The notes under the pieces were generated by a model. That model did not search any database and was not told the DNA's origin. It saw only the letters and a program-made list of their open reading frames with translations. This document shows positions 12,488 to 20,767 of a stretch of 64,000 nucleotides of DNA, piece by piece. Both the position numbers and the translations under genes were made by a program. The DNA lies in NCBI RefSeq assembly GCF_001552555.1, contig NZ_BCRK01000006.1, positions 1-64,000 of the forward strand, written 5' to 3'. How positions within the stretch are numbered: the stretch's first letter is position 1; every line of letters begins with the position of its first letter. The stretch comes from Nocardiopsis trehalosi NBRC 14201 (GTDB taxonomy: Bacteria > Actinomycetota > Actinomycetes > Streptosporangiales > Streptosporangiaceae).

Positions 12488-13831
12488 TTGCGTGCGCTTC
12501 CGGGAGCGGCGCGGTTGTTCGTCGGAATCGTCGTCCTCTGCGCGGTCGGGGTGGTCGCCGCCGGACCGTATGACGGCATCGACCCCGCCACGCTCGTGCT
12601 GCTCGCCGTGCTCTTCGTGGTCGCCGAGAGCATGGGCACCGTCATGGGCAAGACCGGCATCTCGCCCAGCTCCTCCGCCTCACTCGCGGCCGTCGTCCTG
12701 GTGGGCCCCGTGGGGGCCGCCCTCGTCGACCTGGTGTCCTGGCTGCTCGTCTTCCGCCGGCAGAGCCTGGTCAAGCGGGCGTTCAACGGGGCCCAGTTCG
12801 CCATCGCCGCCTACGCCGCCGGGCACACCTTCGTGGCGCTCGGCGGCGACATCGGGGTGCCGGGGCGGGCGGACTTCCCGCTCGTGGTGGCCCCCTTCGT
12901 CGCCGCCCTGCTCGTGCACACCCTGGTCAACACCCTGCTGATGGGCGGACTGATGTGGTGCCTGGGCGTCATCCGGCTGCAGCCGCGCCGGTTCCGCTGG
13001 CGCCCGCTCGTCACCCTGGAGCTGTCGTCCATCGGCTACGGCGTGCTCGGCCTGCTCATCGCCGCCATCTGGGGGGTCGTGGGCGCCTTCGCCATCGTGC
13101 TCGTACTGCTGCCGATGTTCACCGCGCGCTGGGCGTTCGACCAGTACATCGCCGAGCAGCGCGCCCACGACGCCACCCTGGCCACGCTCTGCCAGGCGGT
13201 CGAGACCAAGGACTACTACACCCGCGGGCACTGCATGCGGGTGTCCAAGGGCAGCGGGATGATCGCCCGCGAACTCGGCATGAACGCCGAGCGCGTGCAG
13301 ACCATCCGCTACGCGGGGATGCTGCACGACGTCGGCAAGCTCGGCGTGCCCACCAAGGTGCTGCAGAAGTCCGGGAAGCTCACCGAGGAGGAGTACGCCG
13401 CCATCCAGCTCCACCCCATGCGCGGCTACGAGATCGTCCGCGAGATCGGCTTCCTCGACGAGGCCCTCGCCGGGATCATGCACCACCACGAGCGCATGGA
13501 CGGCCGCGGCTACCCCATGGGCCTGGCCGGCACCGACATCCCGGAGTTCGCCCGGATCATCTCCGTCGCCGACGCCTTCGACTGCATGACCTCCACCCGG
13601 TCCTACCGCCGGGCCCGGTCCACCGAGGAGGCCATCGCCGAGCTGCGCCGCTGCGCCGGACCGCAGTTCGACCCCAAGATGGTCGACGCCCTCATCGCCG
13701 CCGTCGACCGCGACGGCTGGGAGGCCCACGAGGCCGTCGACCCGCCCGAGGACGACACCGCCGAGGTCGCCCAGCAGGACCACGACGACCCCAGCGTGCC
13801 GCTGCGGGTCGCGGGGGAGGCCGAACGATGA
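12488..13831 (+). CDS. HD-GYP domain membrane protein (probable c-di-GMP phosphodiesterase)
   Basis: 447 residues. The N-terminal ~200 residues hold several transmembrane helices forming an input-type domain. A linker (FDQYIAEQRAHDATLATLCQAVE) leads to the HD-GYP domain: H-D pair in LHDVGKLG (about residues 280-281) and the extended motif HHERMDGRGYPMGL (about 332-345), all intact. Intact HD-GYP domains hydrolyse c-di-GMP. The TTG start at 12488 has GGGAGG 9 nt upstream. The stop overlaps the next gene in ATGA, so the two HD proteins are likely co-translated and may work together. Confidence 0.85.
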   Translation: MRALPGAARLFVGIVVLCAVGVVAAGPYDGIDPATLVLLAVLFVVAESMGTVMGKTGISPSSSASLAAVVLVGPVGAALVDLVSWLLVFRRQSLVKRAFNGAQFAIAAYAAGHTFVALGGDIGVPGRADFPLVVAPFVAALLVHTLVNTLLMGGLMWCLGVIRLQPRRFRWRPLVTLELSSIGYGVLGLLIAAIWGVVGAFAIVLVLLPMFTARWAFDQYIAEQRAHDATLATLCQAVETKDYYTRGHCMRVSKGSGMIARELGMNAERVQTIRYAGMLHDVGKLGVPTKVLQKSGKLTEEEYAAIQLHPMRGYEIVREIGFLDEALAGIMHHHERMDGRGYPMGLAGTDIPEFARIISVADAFDCMTSTRSYRRARSTEEAIAELRRCAGPQFDPKMVDALIAAVDRDGWEAHEAVDPPEDDTAEVAQQDHDDPSVPLRVAGEAER

Positions 13832-15144
13832 TCCTCCGCGACCTCGGCGCCCCCGAGGCGCACATCGGCGGGGCCCCGCGCCGGCACCGCTGCCGGCCCA
13901 CCCGGCTGCTGATGATCCTGCTCGCCGCCGGGTGCGCCGGCGGTTCGCTGCTGTACACCGCGCTCACCGGGTTCGTCGAACCGCACGCGGCGCTCGCCTT
14001 CGGGGTGCTCGTCGCCGTCGGCGAACTCGCCCGCATCACCCTGCCCGGCCAGCGGCAGGTCGCGCCGATCGCCTCGGCCGGCGCCATCGGCTACACGTTC
14101 CTGCTCGACATCGGCGGCGACGCCGCCCACCACAGCGCCTGGCAGGTCATGGCGGTGGTGGCGCTGGGCTTCGCCGTGGGCGAGCTGCCGCACATCGCGG
14201 TCGGCCGCCCGCCGCAATGGGGCGGCCTGGCCCGGCGCATGCTGATCATCGTCGTGCTCTCGCTCGTCTTCCGCTACGCCGTGCAGGCCCTGCCCGCGCC
14301 CCCGCCGCCCGAGGGCGGCTGGTGGCCGGTGCTCGTCGTGATGATCGTCCTCGTCTTCGGCGGGTGGCTGACCGACGCGGTCATCGCCGCGGCCATCCGC
14401 GCCGAGCGCATCCGCACCCGGCTCGCCGTCGCGCTCCACGACGAGCTGCGCGCCCAGTTCGGCCTCGGCATGGCCATCGGGTCCAGCGGCATCCTCATCT
14501 CGCTGGCCAGCACCGTCACCGGCCTCGCCGGGCTGCTCGTGTTCACCGCCCCGCTGCTGGTGACCCAGGTGGCGTTCCGCCGGTTCGCCGAGATCCGGCT
14601 GACCTACCTGCAGACCGTCCGCGCCCTGTCCCGGGTCACCGAGGTCGGCGGGTACGTCGAGACCGGCCACTCCCGGCGCGTCACCCGGCTGGCCACCGCC
14701 ATCGGCAGCGAGCTCAGCATGCGCGAGTCCGAGCTGCTGGAGCTGGAGTACGCGGCGCTCATGCACGACATCGGGCAGCTGTCGCTGCGCGACCCCATCG
14801 CCAGCGGCGCCACCGTCCTGGCCTCGCCCCGCGAGCAGCGGCGCATCGCCGAACTGGGGTCGGCGGTCATCCGCGAGACCGGCGCCCTCGACGGCGTCGC
14901 CGAACTCGTGCGCCGCCAGTGCGAGCCGTGCGCGGGCGACGGCGACGCCGGGCCGCCGCCGCTCGGCAGCCGCATCATCCGGGTGGCCAACGCCTTCGAC
15001 GACCTGGTGGGGGAGTCCACCGACACCGACCGCACCAACGCCGTCCTGGAGCGGCTGCGCATGGACAGCGGGGTGGAGTACGACCCCGAGGTGGTCGAGG
15101 CCGCCGTCCGGGTGCTCGGCCGGCCCGCCGACGCCCGCGGGTAG
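13828..15144 (+). CDS. Second HD-domain membrane protein, GYP motif lost
   Basis: 438 residues with the same layout as its upstream neighbour: about six N-terminal transmembrane helices, a linker, then an HD domain. The metal-binding pair survives in LMHDIGQLS (about residues 311-317). The region that should read HHExxDGxGYP instead has VRRQCEPCAGDGDAG, so the c-di-GMP loop is absent. It likely lacks c-di-GMP hydrolysis and may be a regulatory partner or act on another nucleotide. It starts at ATG 13828 inside the preceding stop (ATGA). The pair probably arose by duplication. Confidence 0.75.
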   Translation: MILRDLGAPEAHIGGAPRRHRCRPTRLLMILLAAGCAGGSLLYTALTGFVEPHAALAFGVLVAVGELARITLPGQRQVAPIASAGAIGYTFLLDIGGDAAHHSAWQVMAVVALGFAVGELPHIAVGRPPQWGGLARRMLIIVVLSLVFRYAVQALPAPPPPEGGWWPVLVVMIVLVFGGWLTDAVIAAAIRAERIRTRLAVALHDELRAQFGLGMAIGSSGILISLASTVTGLAGLLVFTAPLLVTQVAFRRFAEIRLTYLQTVRALSRVTEVGGYVETGHSRRVTRLATAIGSELSMRESELLELEYAALMHDIGQLSLRDPIASGATVLASPREQRRIAELGSAVIRETGALDGVAELVRRQCEPCAGDGDAGPPPLGSRIIRVANAFDDLVGESTDTDRTNAVLERLRMDSGVEYDPEVVEAAVRVLGRPADARG

Positions 15145-15207
15145 CCGGGCCCGCCGCCGGGTAGCGGCGGACGGTACCGCAACCGACCACGGGAAGAGGT
15201 GGGCGAC

Positions 15208-15420
15208 ATGGCCGAGATCCGCGCGGCGACGGCCGCGAACGTGTTCCGGGTGGCCGCGGCGCCGGGCGACACCGTCGACGCGGGCGCGACCCTGGTCGTC
15301 CTGGAGGCCGCGAAGATGGAGGTCCCCGTGCGCACCGAGGACCCCGGCAGCGTGGTCGGCGTCGAGGTCGACGAGGGCGACACCGTCCGCGAGGGCGACG
15401 TCCTGGTGGTGCTCGAATAG
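15208..15420 (+). CDS. Small biotin/lipoyl-attachment domain protein (TB7.3-like)
   Basis: 70 residues, a complete stand-alone biotinyl domain: two hammerhead half-repeats around a central EAAKME. The Lys at the hairpin turn is the biotin attachment site in the family; the canonical motif is (E/A)AMKM, so Met is replaced by Ala before the Lys. The ATG at 15208 has AGAGGTGG 5 nt upstream; an in-frame GTG at 15199 is less well placed. It matches in size and position the mycobacterial biotinylated protein TB7.3 beside sigH/rshA. No carboxylase partner is encoded nearby. Confidence 0.85.
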   Translation: MAEIRAATAANVFRVAAAPGDTVDAGATLVVLEAAKMEVPVRTEDPGSVVGVEVDEGDTVREGDVLVVLE

Positions 15421-15469
15421 CCGCCCCCGCCCGCCCCGCCCCCGCCCGGCCCCGGTAGGTTCGGCGACC

Positions 15470-15856
15470 ATGGCGATCTCCGAAGGACTCCGGGGCGGCG
15501 CCGGGCTGCGGGTGGCCGACGCCGACACCGCGCTCGCGCTGGGCAGCGGCGACGTGCCCGTCCTCGGCACCCCGCGCGTGCTGGCCCTGGCCGAGGCCGC
15601 GACCGTCGACGCCCTCGCCGGGCACCTGCCCGAGGGGGCCACCAGCGTCGGCACCGAGGTCGCGCTGACCCACACCGCGGCCTCGCCGGTGGGCGCCGAG
15701 GTGCGCGCCACCGCCCGGTTGCGCCGGGTCGACGGCCGCCGCCTGCTGTTCGACGTCGAGGTCGGGCAGGGCGGCCGGACCGTCGCCCGGGGCACGGTCG
15801 AGCGCGTGGTGGTCGACCGCGCGCGGTTCACCGCAGCGGCGCGGGCCGCCCGCTGA
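15470..15856 (+). CDS. Hotdog-fold thioesterase family protein (FlK-like)
   Basis: 128 residues with the layout of the small acyl-CoA thioesterases related to fluoroacetyl-CoA thioesterase: VLGTPRVLALAEAATVDAL (helix of the hotdog), GTEVALTHTAASPVGAEVRATARL, and FDVEVGQGGRTVARGTVERVVVD. The catalytic Thr/Glu/His triad of FlK seems represented by T43, E48-type acidic and H71-type residues, but I cannot assign it firmly. A TAGGTT box 8 nt before the ATG suggests leaderless expression. Substrate unknown; probable housekeeping acyl-CoA hydrolysis. Confidence 0.7.
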   Translation: MAISEGLRGGAGLRVADADTALALGSGDVPVLGTPRVLALAEAATVDALAGHLPEGATSVGTEVALTHTAASPVGAEVRATARLRRVDGRRLLFDVEVGQGGRTVARGTVERVVVDRARFTAAARAAR

Positions 15857-15893
15857 CCGGCGGAGGCGCCGGACGCGGCCCGCGCCCGCCGGG

Positions 15894-17555
15894 TCAGACC
15901 CCCATGGTCTTGCGCGGGTAGACGTTCTCGGGGTCGGTGGCCACGTTGACCAGGTAGGGCACCCCCGAGTCGAAGGCGCGGCGCAGCGCCGGGCCGATCT
16001 CGGCGGGGTCGGTGACCAGCTCGCCGCCGCCGCCCAGCGCCCGCACCACCTCGTCGTAGCGGGTCTGCGGGGTCAGGTCGGCGATCACGTCGTAGCCGTA
16101 GATCATCTGCATGGGCGCCTTCTCCAGGCCCCAGATGCCGTTGTTGCCGCACACCATGACCACCGGCAGGCGGTGCCGGACCAGGGTGTCGACGTCCATC
16201 AGGGAGAACCCGGCCGCGCCGTCGCCGAGCAGCGCCACCACCTGGGCGGAGGGGCGCGACAACCGGGCGGCGATCGCGTACCCCATGCCGGTGCCCAAGC
16301 AGCCGAAGGGGCCGGGGTCGAGCCAGTTGCCGGGGCGCCGCTGCTCGACGTACTTGCCGGCGTAGGACACGAAGTCGCCGCCGTCGCCGATGACCACGGC
16401 GTCGTCGTCCAGCACCCGGTTCAGCTCGCCGTAGATGCGCCCCGGGTGGATGGGGTCGGCGTCGCTGGCCAGCACCTCGGCGTCGGCGGCGGCCGCCGCG
16501 CGGGCGGCGGCGCCCAGTTCGGCGGCCCACGCCTTGACCGCCGCGGCGGGCGCGGCGGCGTCGCCGACGCCCCGCAGGACGGCGGAGAGGTCGCCGGCGG
16601 CCGAGCCGGCCAGGGTCAGGTGGGTGGCGACGCGGTCGGGCGCGTCCACGAGGTGGACCACCTTGGCCAGCGGGGCGCCGTCGCGGCCGCCGAACAGTCC
16701 GTGGTTGAGCCGGAAGTCCAGGGGGGTGCCGACGACCACGACGAGGTCGGCGCGGCCGAACGCGGCGCCGCGGGCGCGGGTGGCCAGCAGCGGGTGCCCG
16801 GCGGGCAGCACGCCGCGGCCCTGCCCGTTGGCGACCACCGGGATGCCCAGCTCCTCGGCGACCTCGCGGGCGGTGCGCTCGGCGCCGTCCATCCACACGT
16901 CGGAGCCGTACACGAGGACCGGCCGCTCGGCCTCGCCGATGAGCCGGGCCACGCGGGCGACGTCGTCGGGGTCGGGGGTGCGGTCGGCGCGGCCGGAGCC
17001 GTCGCCCAGGTCCACCTCGGCCTGGTCGTAGAGGCGGTCCATGGGCACGTCGAGGAAGACGGGGCCGCGGTGGGCGCCGTTGGCGAGCAGGAACGCCTCG
17101 TCCACGGCGGTGGCGATCGCGCCGGTGTCGTGCACCGTCCACGCGCGCTTGGTGATGGGCGCGAGCAGCGGGGGCTGGTCCAGCTCCTGGAGCAGGCCCT
17201 GGCCCCAGCGCCCGTCGGGGGCGCGGCCGCCGATCACCACCAGCGGGGACCCGTTGAAGTGCGCGGTGGCCACCCCGCTCACGGCGTTGGTGACCCCGGG
17301 GCCGGCGGTGACCACGGCCAGGCCGGCCCGGCGGGTGAGCTTGCCGACGCCCTCGGCGGCGAACACGGCGGTCTGCTCGTGCCGGACGTCGAGGAGGCGC
17401 ACGGTCGGCTCGGGGCGGACCGCGCCGTCGTAGAGGGGGAACACGTGCCCACCGCTCAGCGTGAACATGGTGTCGATGCCGTGGTGGCGCGCGACCTCGA
17501 CGGCGTGCGTGCCGCCGTGGCCGGTGATGCGGCCGGAGAACGGGGGCGTGCTCAT
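15894..17555 (-). CDS. Thiamine-pyrophosphate enzyme, acetolactate-synthase-like
   Basis: 553 residues with the three-domain layout of TPP-dependent 2-oxoacid enzymes: N-terminal pyrimidine domain with the activating Glu in HEQTAVFAAEG (about residue 60-70), a central FAD/nucleotide-type domain, and a C-terminal domain with the TPP/Mg motif GDGAAGFSL...CGNN (about 430-462). Candidates are acetolactate synthase-type, oxalyl-CoA or 2-hydroxyacyl-CoA lyase activity; I cannot choose. No small regulatory subunit is adjacent, arguing against true IlvB. The ATG at 17555 has GGGAGG upstream. Confidence 0.8.
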   Translation of the reverse strand: MSTPPFSGRITGHGGTHAVEVARHHGIDTMFTLSGGHVFPLYDGAVRPEPTVRLLDVRHEQTAVFAAEGVGKLTRRAGLAVVTAGPGVTNAVSGVATAHFNGSPLVVIGGRAPDGRWGQGLLQELDQPPLLAPITKRAWTVHDTGAIATAVDEAFLLANGAHRGPVFLDVPMDRLYDQAEVDLGDGSGRADRTPDPDDVARVARLIGEAERPVLVYGSDVWMDGAERTAREVAEELGIPVVANGQGRGVLPAGHPLLATRARGAAFGRADLVVVVGTPLDFRLNHGLFGGRDGAPLAKVVHLVDAPDRVATHLTLAGSAAGDLSAVLRGVGDAAAPAAAVKAWAAELGAAARAAAAADAEVLASDADPIHPGRIYGELNRVLDDDAVVIGDGGDFVSYAGKYVEQRRPGNWLDPGPFGCLGTGMGYAIAARLSRPSAQVVALLGDGAAGFSLMDVDTLVRHRLPVVMVCGNNGIWGLEKAPMQMIYGYDVIADLTPQTRYDEVVRALGGGGELVTDPAEIGPALRRAFDSGVPYLVNVATDPENVYPRKTMGV

Positions 17556-17615
17556 CGGTGCGTCTTCCTCCCGGGGGGCGGTGGCCGGACTCCGGCTACT
17601 CGCCGGTAATCACGG

Positions 17616-17645
17616 AGCCTAGTGACCGGTGACACAGCGGGGCAA
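17616..17645 (-). promoter_or_regulatory. Promoter of the TPP-enzyme gene
   Basis: On the minus strand a -35 TTGCCC (17645-17640), an 18-bp spacer and a -10 TAGGCT (17621-17616). The spacer contains a GTCACCGGTCAC direct-repeat/palindrome core that could be an operator. Confidence 0.45.
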
Positions 17646-17709
17646 GGCCGGGGCGGTCCTGAGGGCGGGGGTCGGAAGCGGGGGTGGAGGCGGGGGCCGG
17701 GGGCGGGGG

Positions 17710-18453
17710 TCACTCGCCGTGCGGCGGGCGGAGCCGGGTGACGAACTTGTAGCGGTCGCCCCGGTAGAGCGAGCGCACCCACTCGACCGGGTGCCCGTCG
17801 GCGTCGAAGCTGTGCTGGGAGTGCAGGACCAGCGGCAGGCCGACGTCGACCCCGAGCATCCGGGCCTCGTTGGGGGTGGCCAGCACGGTCTCGATGGTGG
17901 CCTCGGCCTCGGCCAGCCGCACGTCGTAGGCGCTGGCGAGGGCCTCGTACAGGGACGCGTACCGGTCGAGCTGGCGGCGCAGCCCCGGGAAGCGGCGGGC
18001 GGCGAGGTGGGCGGTCTCGACCGCCATGGGCTCGCCGTTGGCCAGCCGCAGCCGCTCGATGCGCAGCACCCGGCCGCCGGAGCGGATGGCCAGCAGCTCG
18101 GCGAGCTGGTCGTCGGCGTTGATGTAGCTCACATCCAGGATGCGGGTGGCGGGGTGCAGCCCGTGCGCCCGCATCTCCTGCGTGTAGCTGGTGAGCTGGA
18201 GCACCTGGGCGACCTTCGGCTTGGCCACGAACGTGCCCTTGCCCTGGATGCGCAGCAGCCGCCCCTCGACCACCATCTCGGTGAGGGCCTGCCGGACCGT
18301 CGTGCGCGACGTGCCGAACTGCGTGGCCAGGGCGCGTTCCGGCGGCACGGGGTTGCCCGCCGGCATGGCCTCGATCAGCTCCAGGAGGAGCTTCTTCACC
18401 CGGTAGTACTTCGGGACGCGGGGCCCGTCCTCGACTGTCCGCTGACTCGTCAC
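17710..18453 (-). CDS. dasR: GntR/HutC-family regulator, DasR-like
   Basis: 247 residues. The N-terminal winged helix contains [39 protein letters not shown] and [19 protein letters not shown], followed by a UTRA effector domain with [12 protein letters not shown] and ending [17 protein letters not shown]. The stretches match Streptomyces DasR closely, the GlcNAc-phosphate-sensing master regulator of chitin and aminosugar use. GTG at 18453 is chosen because GGAGG lies 8 nt upstream. A longer GTG start at 18498 would fall inside a dre-like operator. No chitin or pts gene lies nearby. Confidence 0.85.
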   Translation of the reverse strand: MTSQRTVEDGPRVPKYYRVKKLLLELIEAMPAGNPVPPERALATQFGTSRTTVRQALTEMVVEGRLLRIQGKGTFVAKPKVAQVLQLTSYTQEMRAHGLHPATRILDVSYINADDQLAELLAIRSGGRVLRIERLRLANGEPMAVETAHLAARRFPGLRRQLDRYASLYEALASAYDVRLAEAEATIETVLATPNEARMLGVDVGLPLVLHSQHSFDADGHPVEWVRSLYRGDRYKFVTRLRPPHGE

Positions 18454-18496
18454 GTCGGTATCCTCCACCGCTTCCCGGGCGCGATTGGTGTGGACC

Positions 18497-18510
18497 ACTG
18501 GTCGACCACT
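18497..18510. promoter_or_regulatory. dre-like operator between dasR and pdtaS
   Basis: ACTGGTCGACCACT contains the perfect palindrome TGGTCGACCA (18499-18508). It matches both outer halves of the DasR consensus ACTGGTCTAGACCACT but lacks the central TA. A further GGACCA half-site overlaps its left edge. Its position 44 bp upstream of dasR and 38 bp upstream of the divergent kinase gene suggests autoregulation and possibly control of both. Confidence 0.5.
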
Positions 18511-18547
18511 CCCTTGAGTATGCCCCCATCCATGGGATGATTTGTGA

Positions 18548-20098
18548 GTGCCTCACCTCAGTGATCTCATCCGGCGGTACACGGCGCTCAAGACCGCCGA
18601 CCTGGAGTGGCTCCACTCGCTCGTCTCCGACTGGCAGCTCCTCGCCGACCTCTCCTTCGCCGACCTGGTGCTGTGGGTGCGGCTGCGCGACGACGAGGGC
18701 TGGGTCGCGGTCTCCCAGATGCGCCCCACCACCGGGCCCACCGCCTTCCAGGACGACCTGGTCGGGGCGGTCCTCCGCGACGGCCCCGCCACCGCCGCGG
18801 ACGCGCCGGTCGACGGCCGCCTGGTCGGCCGCCGCGCGCTCATCGACCGCGCCTGGGCCGAGGGCCGCATCTGCCGCGAGGGCGACCCCGACTGGTCGGG
18901 CGGCGTCCCGGTGCGCGAGGAGACCATCCCGGTGCGGCGCGCGGACAAGCTCATCGGGGTGATCCAGCGGAGCACCAACCTCAGTTCGGCGCGCACGCCC
19001 AGCCGGCTGGAGCTCACCTACCTGCAGAGCGCCAGCGACCTCGCGCAGATGATCGCCGAGGGCGCGTTCCCGTTCAGCGACCAGGGGCCGCTCATGGTGC
19101 GGTCGCCGCGGGTCGGCGACGGCCTGCTCCGCCTCGACCAGGACGGCGAGGTCGTCTACGCCAGCCCCAACGCGCTGTCGGCCTACCGCCGCCTCGGGCT
19201 CACCGCCGACCTGGTCGGCGCCCGCCTGGCCCGCACCACGCTGGAGCTGGCCGCCGCCGGCGACGCCCGCGACGAGTCGCTCACCTGGACCGCCGGTGGC
19301 CGGGTCCCGCAGGAGGCCGAGGTCGAGGGGCGCGGGTCGACCATCCAGCTCCGCGCCATCCCGCTGGTGGTGGGGGGCGTGCGCATCGGCGCGCTGATCA
19401 TGGTGCGCGACGTCACCGAGCTGCGCCGCCGCGAGCGCGAGCTGATGACCAAGGACGCCACCATCCGCGAGATCCACCACCGGGTGAAGAACAACCTGCA
19501 GACGGTGGCGGCGCTGCTGCGCCTGCAGTCGCGCCGGCTCGACGTCCCCGAGGGCCGCGCGGCGCTCGACGAGGCGGTGCGCCGCGTCGGGTCGATCGCG
19601 ATCGTGCACGAGATGCTGTCGCACACCCCCGACGAGGTGGTCGACTTCGACGACATCGCCGACCGGGTGATCGAGATGGCCGCGGAGGTCTCCTCCACCG
19701 GCGCCCCGGTCCTGCCGCGCCGCCGGGGCCAGTTCGGGCTGCTGTCGGCGCTGGTCGCCACCCCGCTGTCGATGGTGCTGGCCGAGCTGGTGCAGAACGC
19801 GGTCGAGCACGGGCTGGACCAGGGGCCGGGCACCATCGACGTGCACGTCCACCGCGACGGCTCCCGCCCGGGCGCCGACGACGCGGCGGGCCGGCTGCAC
19901 ATCGAGGTGGCCGACGACGGCAAGGGGCTGCCCGAGGGGTTCGACCTGGAGGGGGCCACGAGCCTGGGTCTGCAGATCGTGCGGACGCTGATCGTGGGGG
20001 AGCTGGGCGGCACCCTGGAGGTGCGCCCGCGCGAGGGCGGCGGGACGATGGTGGCCATCGCGCTGCCGGTGGAGCGGGACGTGGAGTCCTACCCCTGA
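18548..20098 (+). CDS. pdtaS: Sensor histidine kinase PdtaS
   Basis: 516 residues, soluble. N-terminal GAF-like domain (about 1-160), a PAS-like domain (about 185-295), then a HisKA_2-type kinase with [24 protein letters not shown] (phospho-acceptor His about 310) and an HATPase end ([19 protein letters not shown]-type [18 protein letters not shown]). This is the layout of mycobacterial PdtaS, which phosphorylates the ANTAR regulator PdtaR and senses Cu/NO. As in M. tuberculosis it is convergent with whiB1. PdtaR is not in the window. Start GTG at 18548; no strong ribosome site, so the exact start is uncertain. Confidence 0.9.
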   Translation: MPHLSDLIRRYTALKTADLEWLHSLVSDWQLLADLSFADLVLWVRLRDDEGWVAVSQMRPTTGPTAFQDDLVGAVLRDGPATAADAPVDGRLVGRRALIDRAWAEGRICREGDPDWSGGVPVREETIPVRRADKLIGVIQRSTNLSSARTPSRLELTYLQSASDLAQMIAEGAFPFSDQGPLMVRSPRVGDGLLRLDQDGEVVYASPNALSAYRRLGLTADLVGARLARTTLELAAAGDARDESLTWTAGGRVPQEAEVEGRGSTIQLRAIPLVVGGVRIGALIMVRDVTELRRRERELMTKDATIREIHHRVKNNLQTVAALLRLQSRRLDVPEGRAALDEAVRRVGSIAIVHEMLSHTPDEVVDFDDIADRVIEMAAEVSSTGAPVLPRRRGQFGLLSALVATPLSMVLAELVQNAVEHGLDQGPGTIDVHVHRDGSRPGADDAAGRLHIEVADDGKGLPEGFDLEGATSLGLQIVRTLIVGELGGTLEVRPREGGGTMVAIALPVERDVESYP

Positions 20099-20104
20099 GA
20101 GGGG

Positions 20105-20138
20105 CCCCGCCGCCCCCCGGCCGCCGCGGGCGGCGGGG
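20105..20138. terminator. Hairpin between convergent pdtaS and whiB1
   Basis: An 11-bp stem (CCCCGCCGCCC / GGGCGGCGGGG) with a 12-nt GC-rich loop in the 69-bp gap between two convergent genes. No U-tract. Confidence 0.45.
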
Positions 20139-20167
20139 GAGGGCGCGCGCTCGGGGAGGGGGAGGGG

Positions 20168-20425
20168 TCAGACGGCGGAGCGGACCATGGGCCGGGCGGT
20201 GCGGCGGCGCTTCAGGGCACGGCGCTCGTCCTCGCTCATGCCGCCCCACACCCCCCCGTCCTGACCGGTCTCCAGGGCCCACCGCAGGCAGGAGGACGTG
20301 ACCGGACAGGCCCGGCAGACCTCCTTGGCATCCTCGATCTGGAGTACTGCCGGCCCGGAGTTCCCGATGGGGAAGAACAGCTCGGGGTCTTCGTCACGGC
20401 AGGCTGCGTGGTGGCGCCAGTCCAT
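20168..20425 (-). CDS. whiB1: WhiB1-type [4Fe-4S] transcription factor
   Basis: 85 residues. The four cluster ligands are C9, C37, C40 and C46, identical in position to mycobacterial WhiB1, followed by GGVWGG-type GQDGGVWGGMSEDERR and a basic C-terminus for DNA/sigma contact. WhiB1 is an essential NO-responsive regulator that binds the principal sigma factor. The ATG at 20425 is chosen by the MDWRHHAAC N-terminus and a GAGGAG 9 nt upstream. A CRP-like site and a tandem decamer lie upstream. Confidence 0.95.
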   Translation of the reverse strand: MDWRHHAACRDEDPELFFPIGNSGPAVLQIEDAKEVCRACPVTSSCLRWALETGQDGGVWGGMSEDERRALKRRRTARPMVRSAV

Positions 20426-20443
20426 GCGGGTCAACTCCTCACA

Positions 20444-20463
20444 CTGAGGCGGTCTGAGGCGGT
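20444..20463. repeat. Tandem 10-bp repeat in whiB1 leader
   Basis: CTGAGGCGGT occurs twice head to tail at 20444-20453 and 20454-20463, between the CRP-like site and the whiB1 start codon. Function unknown; could be a regulator site or RNA element. Confidence 0.7.
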
Positions 20464-20478
20464 CCGGGGCGCGCTCTT

Positions 20479-20494
20479 TGTGAAGCAATTCACT
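20479..20494. promoter_or_regulatory. CRP-like binding site upstream of whiB1
   Basis: TGTGAAGCAATTCACT matches the Crp/Rv3676 consensus TGTGA-N6-TCACA at all but the last base. It is centred about 62 bp upstream of the whiB1 ATG. In M. tuberculosis cAMP-CRP controls whiB1 from such sites. The rest of the 342-bp gap (20426-20767) holds no gene I can support. Confidence 0.6.
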
Positions 20495-20767
20495 AAGTCG
20501 ACGCCGGTCCGGCGGAACGTCATCGTCGACCCCCGGCCCGCTCATGCGCCCGCCCGGCGGGTGCGAGGCCGGGGAGCGGCGGCGGGCCGAGAGGTGCCGC
20601 ACCGTGCTTCCTGACCTCGGAATCTTCCGTTTACTCGCCCGTAACGTGCGGCGACACTTTGAGCCTGTCAGGCTTGATCGGCGCATGCAAGGGCGGCCGT
20701 CGTCCATCCTGGCCGACGGCGTGTCGCGTGCGTCACAAGTACGGCGGTCCGCTCCCGGCCGGGCCGG

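Noticed and set aside
13603-17142. 1179-codon minus-strand ORF across several genes
   Set aside because: It is opposite the HD genes, biotinyl and hotdog genes and partly a shifted frame of the TPP enzyme; Arg/Pro/Gly-rich with no motifs.
18454-18498. Longer dasR start at GTG 18498
   Set aside because: It would overlap the dre-like operator and has no ribosome site; GTG 18453 has GGAGG at 8 nt.
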